From the NCBI GenBank assembly GCA_016717105.1, contig JADKGF010000003.1, positions 186,001-250,000 of the forward strand: a stretch of 64,000 nt of DNA, read 5' to 3'. Positions 41,774 through 50,200 of the stretch are shown here, in pieces. The DNA is from Saprospiraceae bacterium (lineage in GTDB: Bacteria > Bacteroidota > Bacteroidia > Chitinophagales > Saprospiraceae). The notes beneath the pieces are model-generated. The model was not told where the DNA came from. It ran no database searches and worked only from the letters and a program-made list of their open reading frames with translations. The position numbers and the translations under genes were made by a program. Position 1 is the first letter of the stretch; each line of letters begins with the position of its first letter.

Positions 41774-41925
41774 TGTGAGGTGTTGAAATTGGCAGACATG
41801 CCCTCCTGTCTCGAGGGTAAGGACGACACGATAAACGAAAGGTATGGGTTGACCACAAAATTCCGGTCGATGGAATTTGCCTTTTGGCTAAGTGCCTTGT
41901 GGAGGTTCGAATCCTTCTCTCACAG
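41774..41925 (+). tRNA. Class II (Leu-like) tRNA-like gene with an insert of about 70 nt
   Basis: The ends form a tRNA. The acceptor stem TGTGAGG (41774-41780) pairs with TCTCACA (41918-41924, one G-T pair). The T arm GGAGG-TTCGAAT-CCTTC lies at 41901-41917, and the discriminator is G at 41925. CCA is not encoded and a T run follows. The D loop AAATTGGCAGA is typical of tRNA-Leu, but the D stem (TTG/CAT) has a T-T mismatch. The anticodon arm CCCTC-CTGTCTC-GAGGG (41801-41817) is perfect and gives the triplet GTC, which would read Asp codons, in conflict with a Leu-type body. Between it and the T arm lie 83 bases instead of the usual 10-20. This insert contains an H-type pseudoknot (41849-41877) and a GCC-TTTT-GGC hairpin. 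It may be a tRNA-derived regulatory RNA, an interrupted tRNA or a pseudogene. That it is tRNA-derived is well supported; its function is not. Confidence 0.65.
41849..41877 (+). ncRNA. H-type pseudoknot inside the tRNA-like insert
   Basis: Stem 1 pairs TTGACC (41849-41854) with GGTCGA (41865-41870, one T-G pair). Stem 2 pairs AATTCC (41859-41864) with GGAATT (41872-41877), extendable by one A-T pair. Loops are ACAA, none, and a single T, the compact geometry of stacked pseudoknots. Confidence 0.5.
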
Positions 41926-42102
41926 CTTTTTTACTTTATATTTTGTCCAGTTAATAATACAAAGACTATATCCTACTTTTTTAAACTTCTAAGACTAGAA
42001 TCTACAATTTATAATATATTAAGTTTAAAAGATTTTTATCTTTGGGATGCATTATCTTTTTCTACAAAATAAACCAAATAAATATAAGTATTGCAATTTT
42101 GG

Positions 42103-42110
42103 TAGTTTTG
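42103..42110 (+). promoter_or_regulatory. -7 promoter element TAGTTTTG before the hexosaminidase
   Basis: TAGTTTTG matches TAnnTTTG and lies 23 bases before the ATG at 42134. No TTG is found at the -33 distance. Confidence 0.35.
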
Positions 42111-42133
42111 TTGCAACGTAACTCAAACCTTTT

Positions 42134-44383
42134 ATGCTTAAATATCTAATTTTTTCTTGGGTTTTATTGACAATTACAATGGATGTTAGGTCTCAAATCC
42201 CTACACCAATAACTCATTCCAAAGAAACTTCGATCATTCCTTCACCAGTTAAAATTGTGTATGAAGATGTCAGATCAGAAATTAAAAGTCTAATATTTCC
42301 TAATAATCTTCCAATAGATAAAAAATTTCTTAATACTCTATTTACATATGGTAAATATTCCTTCGCACAATCCAAAAAAAAGGTAAATGTTATCTTACTA
42401 AGCCAAAAGGATATGGCGCCATCTTCATATAAGCTTATAATTGGCAAAAAGCGCATTGAAATCTTGGCTTCTGATAACAATGGTTTTCAATATGCCTTGG
42501 TGAGTTTAGCTCAAATAGTACAATTTGAAGGTTTCCCGTTACAATGTAGAACCATTGAAGACAATCCTGCTTTTGTATATCGTGGCATGCATCTCGACGT
42601 CGCTAGGCATTTCTTTACTGTAGCGGAAGTGAAAAAATACTTAGACTATATGGCATATTACAAATTCAATCATTTTCATTGGCACTTGACAGATGACCAA
42701 GGATGGCGGATAGAAATTAAGAAATATCCAAAACTGCAAGAGCATGCCGCATACAGAAATGAAACATTAATCGGCCATTACAACGACCAACCACATAAGT
42801 TTGATGGTGTAAAATATGGTGGATATTATACGCAAGATGAGATCAAAGAAGTTGTTTTATATGCTGCAGACAGAAATATTACAGTAATTCCAGAAATTGA
42901 GATGCCAGGACATGCATTAGCTGCTCTTGCTGCCTATCCAGAGCTGGGTTGTGAAGTAAAGAAATATGAAACAGCAACAAAATGGGGCGTATTTGAAGAT
43001 GTATTTTGTCCTTACGACACTACGTTCAGGTTTTTGGAAGGTGTGATTGATGAGGTAGTTTCACTTTTTCCTGGTAAATACATTCATATCGGTGGCGATG
43101 AATGCCCCAAAGATAGTTGGAGAAAAAGTGAATTTTGCCAACAACTTATAAAGGACAATAATCTAAAAGATGAACATGAATTGCAGAGCTATTTTATCAA
43201 AAAAATGGAAAAATACATTAATGGCAAAGGCAAACAAATCATAGGCTGGGATGAAATCTTAGAAGGCGGATTGTCGCCCAATGCAACAGTTATGTCGTGG
43301 CGCGGCGTTCAAGGAGGAATTGATGCTGCTACGCTACACCATGATGTGATAATGACACCTGGATCTCATTGTTACTTTGATTATTATCAATCCGAAAACC
43401 CAACTGAACCATTAGCTATTGGCGGATTGACGACGATAGATAAGGTGTATCACTGGAATCCGATACCCGAATCCTTAGCTGCAGAAAATCACAAATATAT
43501 CCTTGGCGGACAGTCCAATTTATGGAGTGAGTACATTCATACGTATTCAGGAGTCGAATATATGGTGTACGCTCGAGGTATGGCAATGTCGGAAGCATTG
43601 TGGTCCACTAGTAAGAATTATGATGGTTTTTTGTCAAGATTCGAGAGACACGCTGATTTTTGGAAGTCGAAAGGTGCTAAAGTGGCCATGCACATCTATG
43701 ATATCAAACCGAGATTTAAGGCTGGCACTGGTAAAGGAGTTGAGTTAAGTTTTGTGACACCACAGGATGCCAATGTAGTTTGCACAAGGCCTGATCAGAA
43801 AAGTGAAAATTTATCGGTTGGTTCAAGTATAAAGATTGATCAATCAGGTACTTATACATTTAAAGCCATAAAAGGGAACCGAGAAGGACGTGCATTAAAG
43901 CTGGATTTTGACCTACATAAAGCTACGCAAGCGACGATCATCTTAGATAAAAGTCCATCTAAACCTTACGAAGGCCAAGGACCGGCAAGTATAATCAATG
44001 GTGTCCAAGGTAGCAATGCGAAATATGGTGGATCAGAATGGTTGGGATTTTCTGGAAATGATGCTTCTGGCACGATTGATTTAGGAAAAAACACATCAAT
44101 CAATGAATTGAAATTTCGATTTTTCAAAGGTGAAGGTCAGTGGATTTATTTGCCAAAATCTTTAGAAGTTGAATTTTCTTCAAATGGTGAAAAGGCTGAC
44201 ACAACTTTGGTAATCAATGATATAAAGTCAGATACCAAGGTGGCTGAAGTTATTGTAAATGCAGGTGTAAATGAAACAAGATTTATAAAATTCAGGGCCA
44301 AAAATTATGGTATCATACCCGAAGGTGCACAAGGATCTGGCCATCCGGCTTGGTTGTTTATAGATGAAATCACGGTGAGGTAA
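42134..44383 (+). CDS. GH20 beta-N-acetylhexosaminidase
   Basis: The 749-residue protein has a signal peptide (LIFSWVLLTITMDVRSQ), a GH20b-type N-terminal domain (residues about 30-140), and a catalytic barrel with YRGMHLDVARHFF, FNHFHWHLTDDQGWR and the catalytic Asp-Glu pair in HIGGDECPKDSW. Later active-site tryptophans are in IGWDEILEGG and VMSWRG. The C-terminal 200 residues form a beta-sandwich-like domain ending HPAWLFIDEITVR, probably for carbohydrate binding. It removes terminal GlcNAc/GalNAc from chitin oligomers or glycans. It lacks an obvious T9SS tail, so it is likely periplasmic. It converges on the OmpA gene with 7 bases between the stops. Confidence 0.95.
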   Translation: MLKYLIFSWVLLTITMDVRSQIPTPITHSKETSIIPSPVKIVYEDVRSEIKSLIFPNNLPIDKKFLNTLFTYGKYSFAQSKKKVNVILLSQKDMAPSSYKLIIGKKRIEILASDNNGFQYALVSLAQIVQFEGFPLQCRTIEDNPAFVYRGMHLDVARHFFTVAEVKKYLDYMAYYKFNHFHWHLTDDQGWRIEIKKYPKLQEHAAYRNETLIGHYNDQPHKFDGVKYGGYYTQDEIKEVVLYAADRNITVIPEIEMPGHALAALAAYPELGCEVKKYETATKWGVFEDVFCPYDTTFRFLEGVIDEVVSLFPGKYIHIGGDECPKDSWRKSEFCQQLIKDNNLKDEHELQSYFIKKMEKYINGKGKQIIGWDEILEGGLSPNATVMSWRGVQGGIDAATLHHDVIMTPGSHCYFDYYQSENPTEPLAIGGLTTIDKVYHWNPIPESLAAENHKYILGGQSNLWSEYIHTYSGVEYMVYARGMAMSEALWSTSKNYDGFLSRFERHADFWKSKGAKVAMHIYDIKPRFKAGTGKGVELSFVTPQDANVVCTRPDQKSENLSVGSSIKIDQSGTYTFKAIKGNREGRALKLDFDLHKATQATIILDKSPSKPYEGQGPASIINGVQGSNAKYGGSEWLGFSGNDASGTIDLGKNTSINELKFRFFKGEGQWIYLPKSLEVEFSSNGEKADTTLVINDIKSDTKVAEVIVNAGVNETRFIKFRAKNYGIIPEGAQGSGHPAWLFIDEITVR

Positions 44384-44390
44384 AGCTTGG

Positions 44391-46277
44391 TTAAATCTTT
44401 AAGATTTTTACTTCGGTTCGCCTATTTACTTGATGCTCTTCATCTGTACAGCTCACACCATTTTTGCAATGGTTGACTAGTTTGGTTTCACCCATTCCTT
44501 TTGAAGTAATTCTTTGACTGTCGATGCCCGCATTTACTAGGAAATCTGCTACAGCCTTGGCTCGTTTGATAGAGAGATTTAAGTTATATTGGTCGTCACC
44601 TCGTGAATCTGTGTGTGCCGCCAGTTCGATGTTGATTTCTGGATTTGCAATAAGTACTTGATACAGATTATTGAGTTCGTCTGTAGATTCGGGAAGAATT
44701 TCAGATTTGTCAAATGCATAATATATATTTTCTAAAACAAAGACCGCATCCTTCTTAAGTTCCCGAAGACGTATCTCTACTGTATTTGGATCAGGGATAT
44801 TTTGCATTTCTAATGATCCATTTTCTAAATAATATCCTGGTTTTTCTGCAGTATATCGTAAGCCCTGTACAGGTGGTAATTCGATATCGAAGAGGCCATT
44901 ATGATCTGATATCGCAGTGGACAATGTGTCTCCATACGAATCTGTGAAAACGATTTTGGTATTTGGTATGAAATGGCTGCCTGAAGTAATTTTGCCTTGG
45001 ATTTTGATCTTTGTTGCAATAATCGTTTCCAATGTATCTTGAGGTTGAACTTCGGGACTAGTTTTGGTGAAGAATTGAAAAATATTTTCGTTCCCATCAC
45101 TTTGATCTCGATTGGAAGTAAAATATCCGGATTTCATACCATCAGATGTAAACAAACCGTAATCATCTGCTACGGAATTGAAAGGTGCGGGCAATATAAC
45201 AGGATCAGACCATTTGCCTTTTCGAAATTGCGATTGATAAAAATCTAATCCTTTACCAGTAGAACTGAGTCCGTCAGAGCTAAATACAAGTGTACTATCA
45301 TTGATAAAACTCGGGAAAACTTCATTGCCACCAGAATTGACATTATTTTTTAGTCTGACGGCTTGTTTCCAATTATTGAATTTGTCTTTGACACAATAAT
45401 AAAGGTCCATATTGCCACCAAGACCATCAGAAGCAAATACCATGATCGACGTATTGGAATTAATGGCTGGATGGGCATTGTTGCTATTTGCTTTGTTATG
45501 AACAAATTCTACAGGTTTGGTCCAAGTCCCGTTTGATAATTCAGTGGTATAAATTTTTAACAGTTGTGTATTTTTAATGGGATTCGAAGGTGTGTTGGCT
45601 GTAAACATCATTTTTTTGCCATGATCATACATAATACACGACCCGATATTAAACTTCATACTGATTTCAGGGGCAAAGATTATAGGCACATTACTTATAG
45701 TGTCCACTACATAAAGTCTTGAAAATGATTCGCCTGTGAAAGGATCATTTTTTTTATCAGAAAGTCTGCACGAACTGAAAATGATTTTGCCATCTGCCGT
45801 GATTGGGCAAAAATCTGCTTGTGGTGAGTTGAAATTAACTGCTTGTATTTCGATATTTTCTTTTTTATTTTTCCAATTGGCTGTAGCCAACAATTTTTTA
45901 ATTTCTTTCTGATTGGGAAATTTTTGTTGAATAGAATCAACAAACCTACGATATGCATCTTCTTTATTATTAACGTAAAGACAATTGGCATATTTGATCA
46001 TGATCGAAGAGTATTTTTTGCTTGTTTTTAATAAATCACCATAGATTACTTCAGCTTGTACTGTCTGGTCCAAAATTACATAACTATCTGCCAATCTTTC
46101 CATTATGCGCGCATCTTTTGAATTTTTAAGACATTTTTGATATTCAATAATTGCCTTACTATATTGCAATAATTCATACGCTTTATCACCCGCGGTACAT
46201 CCAGAATCAGCGTTGACGATTTGGTTCCAACAGGTAAAAAAGAAAATAAGAATAATGTTTAGTTTATATTTTTTCAT
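44391..46277 (-). CDS. OmpA-family protein with PD40 propeller (T9SS-associated, PorE-like)
   Basis: The 628-residue protein has a signal peptide, a short TPR-like helical region (residues about 25-135), PD40/WD40-like repeats (GKIIFSSCRLSDKKNDPFTG, SIMVFASDGLGGNMDLYYC, TLVFSSDGLSSTGKGLDFY), a carboxypeptidase-regulatory-like domain (residues about 425-495), and a C-terminal OmpA domain (LENIYYAFDKSEILPES, LAAHTDSRGDDQYN, RAKAVADFL). Proteins of this order, such as PorE, link T9SS parts to peptidoglycan. It is the third gene of a tight minus-strand set: surface protein, 4 bases, PorP/SprF, 2 bases, this gene. Confidence 0.92.
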   Translation of the reverse strand: MKKYKLNIILIFFFTCWNQIVNADSGCTAGDKAYELLQYSKAIIEYQKCLKNSKDARIMERLADSYVILDQTVQAEVIYGDLLKTSKKYSSIMIKYANCLYVNNKEDAYRRFVDSIQQKFPNQKEIKKLLATANWKNKKENIEIQAVNFNSPQADFCPITADGKIIFSSCRLSDKKNDPFTGESFSRLYVVDTISNVPIIFAPEISMKFNIGSCIMYDHGKKMMFTANTPSNPIKNTQLLKIYTTELSNGTWTKPVEFVHNKANSNNAHPAINSNTSIMVFASDGLGGNMDLYYCVKDKFNNWKQAVRLKNNVNSGGNEVFPSFINDSTLVFSSDGLSSTGKGLDFYQSQFRKGKWSDPVILPAPFNSVADDYGLFTSDGMKSGYFTSNRDQSDGNENIFQFFTKTSPEVQPQDTLETIIATKIKIQGKITSGSHFIPNTKIVFTDSYGDTLSTAISDHNGLFDIELPPVQGLRYTAEKPGYYLENGSLEMQNIPDPNTVEIRLRELKKDAVFVLENIYYAFDKSEILPESTDELNNLYQVLIANPEINIELAAHTDSRGDDQYNLNLSIKRAKAVADFLVNAGIDSQRITSKGMGETKLVNHCKNGVSCTDEEHQVNRRTEVKILKI

Positions 46278-46279
46278 GT

Positions 46280-47233
46280 TTAGAATCTTGGTAATGTTGA
46301 AAACTTATGAATCGAAGGCACTTTCATATTTTTTTTGGCCCACAAGTAAGTAATTATAAATTCATGTGCGCCTTGGCCTATATTGCGAAATTCTGAATTG
46401 GTATAATCGTAGGCATAACTAAAAACAAATTGTTTTGAGATAGCAATATCTGTGATAGCGGAAATGGCGTCACCTGTGCGGTAGGATAGACCAAACGAAA
46501 ACAAATCTTTGTACCAAAGTTGGGCAGAGAAGTCTAATTGTAACGGTGCTGCCTTATGATATTTCAAGAAAATCGATGGTTTGAGCTGTAGATCAGTACC
46601 TGGAATATCAAAAATATGTCCACTAGTAGCATAAAAATGCCGACTCAGATAGGCATTATCATCATTAAAAACAAAATTTGAATTAGGTATCAATGCCGCC
46701 AAAACTGGAACAGAAAATCCAAAATATGTTCTTGAAGAAGCGAGAAAAATCCCTGCACCGGTTTTTGGTACTGCTACTTTATTATTACTGGCAAAAATTG
46801 GATCAAAATTCTGTGGTTCTGGTGTCAGCGCATCAGTAAGATTAGCTTGGTAGAAACTCATGCCACCTTTAATACCTAGTGAAAGCGTGATGCCTTTTTG
46901 TAATTGTAAGCGATATGCATAATTTACATAGAAGCCCGAATGAGTTTCAAAACCGATTTTATCCTGATATAAATTGAGTCCTATACCAGCTGATCCATCA
47001 CTCAATGGCATCTCACATGATAATCCTGCAGTAGTCGGTGCACCTTGTACGCCATTCCATTGATTTCTATAAAAGATAGCAGTCTTTGTTTTATCTCCCC
47101 TACCTGTTGATGCGGGATTGACCATCATATCGGAAATAAACATGTATTTTGTAAACATCGGATCTTGCTGTGAAAACATATTAGTAATCAGCGTAAAATA
47201 TATAAATAATATGGTGTATATATTGTGTTTCAT
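46280..47233 (-). CDS. PorP/SprF-family outer-membrane protein (T9SS)
   Basis: The 317-residue protein has a signal peptide and the family features QQDPMFTKYMF near the mature start, NPASTGRGDKTKTAIFYRNQWNGVQGAP, and barrel strands such as KPSIFLKYHKAAPLQLDFSAQLWYKD and SFGLSYRTGDAI. PorP/SprF proteins are outer-membrane barrels that bind or anchor type B substrates of T9SS. The gene just upstream encodes such a substrate, so the pair is probably dedicated. Four bases separate the two genes. Confidence 0.95.
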   Translation of the reverse strand: MKHNIYTILFIYFTLITNMFSQQDPMFTKYMFISDMMVNPASTGRGDKTKTAIFYRNQWNGVQGAPTTAGLSCEMPLSDGSAGIGLNLYQDKIGFETHSGFYVNYAYRLQLQKGITLSLGIKGGMSFYQANLTDALTPEPQNFDPIFASNNKVAVPKTGAGIFLASSRTYFGFSVPVLAALIPNSNFVFNDDNAYLSRHFYATSGHIFDIPGTDLQLKPSIFLKYHKAAPLQLDFSAQLWYKDLFSFGLSYRTGDAISAITDIAISKQFVFSYAYDYTNSEFRNIGQGAHEFIITYLWAKKNMKVPSIHKFSTLPRF

Positions 47234-47237
47234 GGCA

Positions 47238-50200
47238 TTATTTTTTTCTAAGATCGAGCATACCAGTTTTTACAATTCCATTGTCGAACGTTATTTGGAT
47301 AAAATATGTTCCTTGCGGTAAGATTCCATCATTTCCAGATCTACCATTCCAACGATTATTCCAGTTGATAGCTTCATAAACGATGTTGCCCCAGCGATTG
47401 AAAACCTTAAAATCCATACGACAAAATTCGGTACCTGAAAGGGAATAGAAATCATTGGTGCCATCATCATTTGGAGAGAAAGCATTCGGTATATAAACAT
47501 CTTCATAACTGCAAAAGTCATCGATCAAAATCTTAATCTTGGTTCTATTCTTGCATCCTAATTCATCTTCTACTTCTAGCATATAAGTTATGGTATCATT
47601 TGTGCTGGTCGTAGGTGATGGACAATCCGTACATGACAGATATATTGGTGGTGACCATTGATAGGAATCGTATCCTGTCGGCCCTGAAATTATGAGATCC
47701 TTATCTTTTTCTTTGATCAATTGAGTAGGTAAAGTCGATAAAACTGGTAAATCTCTGATGGAAAGCTGCAGACAAAAACTACTATCGCAGCCAAATTGAT
47801 TTTTTGAAATATTACAATACTTACCTGGAGATGTTAGTTCTTGATTATCAAATACATAGCTTTCTCCTTTGCAAATTTCTGCTTGAATTGTTGTTTCTGA
47901 TTTTTTATAGAATGTAACTGGAATTGATACCTGAGTTTTACACAATCCATTAATAAGTTCCAATGTAAATATGAAATCTTCAAAAACGATAATATTGGGA
48001 TTCAATATTGTTGTATTACTAAGTCTGTCACCACCTGAAGTCCATACAAATTGTTGTGTATCAGTTATATTTAAAGAGATGTTAGCACTTGTGTCGCTGC
48101 ACATCACTGCATCGTTTTGAATGATATAAGTTGGTTTTTGATTTACTTCTACACGCAAACTATCATTGTTGGTACATCCGACAGCATCTCGGATAGTTAC
48201 AAAATAGGTAGTGCTTTTGCTTGGATTTGCTACTAATTCTTGTTGGAAATTTTGAATAATGTTATCACCAAACCATAAATATTCGAATGCAGGTGTTGAT
48301 ATCGCCTTGACCGTATCTCCTTCACAAATTTGGAGTGACTGCGTGAGTACTTCTGGATTTGGATTTACGGTTATCCTATAGTGATGATTAGACTGACATC
48401 TTGCATTACTGGTGGTCAGGATTTTTTCAAAGATTTTCGGAATATTTTCTTCGTTTACATAAAGAAACTCTGGCTTTGGACATTGTGTGCAACTTAGACC
48501 TATTGCTTCATTCCATTGATAATCAGTACCAACCATTTCATTTACTCCAAGACTTATTTTCTGCCCACTACAAATGGTTTTGTCAGTGTGATATATTTCA
48601 GTCAGTCTGATTGGATATGTTACATCACTACAAATACAATTTTCGGCAGCATCAATCAGAATGGTCAAGATTGCAAATTTCTGACTCCGTAAGATTGCTC
48701 AATTCAGTAGTTAGCCTGATAATCCGATTTGTTTCTGTAAATCCGTTATATACTAAATTTGAGATGATTGCTTCGTCAACATTTCTTATGCCATCACCAT
48801 TCAGATCAATAAAAAGTATCGCATTAACTGGCTCATAAAAGGTACCAGATAACAAAGACAACTGGGTCGAAAGAATTGTCAGGTTATTGTTTTGGGTGAT
48901 TTCAGCTTTTTCGATTGAATATGAAGTCTGGATCGAGTTTATAGGTATTGAGGTAAAGCCGATGACACTTTGCACATTGCAAGGCGTACCACTGTTGAGA
49001 CAATTGGCTGATGCCTGATTACTAACAAACATACTTATTAAGTCCGAAAAACATAATTCAGTTCCATCATTTGTGACATCAAAAGACAATTGAATCAAAC
49101 TCTGCGAGCTTTCTACATCCCAAGTGTACGTGTTATTTGCAAATTGCGGTGTTAAAGACGTAAGATTTCCTGTAATGCTATTGGTAACGATTGTCCATTC
49201 CGGAGGCAAAATAACTGAAAATATTGAGGAAGCTGCTTCTGGTTTTGGAAATGAAATATTTAGCGTACTACTTGATCGTTGGCATTTATCTTTAGTTTCA
49301 AGTTTTGCATTGATCGATATTGACTCTGTCGGTCCGAGATCTACAATGTTGAATGTAGATGTGTTTTTTGTAACTCTATTGGTCACGGTGCCACATCCAG
49401 TTGATGCTTGTATCTTGTAGGTGATCGGTAATCCAGATATAAATTCGCAATCGGACAGCACTTTGTAAGTAAGATCAAACTCACTATTCGGGAAAGATCC
49501 TGCACCAAATAATCCATTTTCAGCGTGTAAGGGCCAGAAGTTTTTTAGTTGCCATTCGCCAGTTTGTGGTGCGCTAAATATAGGATCAGGAATAGCAAAT
49601 CCCGTAATCGTCTGTCCAGCTGGGTAATAGATAAACCCTGAACCTGAGATATAATTCAATCCTTTTGGTAAGCGTATTTGTATTTTCATATCGAAGGCAT
49701 TACCAAGACCTGCATTCAATAATGTCAATTTTTGGGTGATGGTGTCACATAGCAAAATAGTGGTATCAGCAGAGACTTCGGGTTTGAGATCTACAAGTCC
49801 ATTTGGAAAGTTAATATGAATGGTGTCAAAGGCTCTAAAACATGGTGTGAACGCTGGATTTTCATATTTTTCGCAATCAAAACCGTATTCCAAATACAAA
49901 ATTTCTTGTGTACAATTATCTGACGAACCACTAAGTTTGAAGTGTCTTAGTTGTTTTTTGTAGAGTGACCCAAGTTGGAAATATTCCTTTTCTTGCACAT
50001 ATACTTTATTTGTTACAGTGTCGGTGATTGTCAAGGAATTAATCTTACCAGAAGGATTATATAATTTTATAAATACATTTTTCGCTTCATCCACATCTTT
50101 GGGTCCTATCATGGTAAATCCTGTCGAAAACATATTGGAAAAGGCTGTTACTTCTCGCTGATAAATAGAAGTACTGATATTAGGTTTCGGGAAGACGAAT

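Noticed and set aside
41774..41925. Group I intron or tmRNA as explanation of the tRNA-like gene
   Set aside because: The insert is far too short for a group I intron and lies outside the anticodon loop. tmRNA lacks a D-type arm with a tRNA-Leu loop and is longer, and no tag reading frame is seen.
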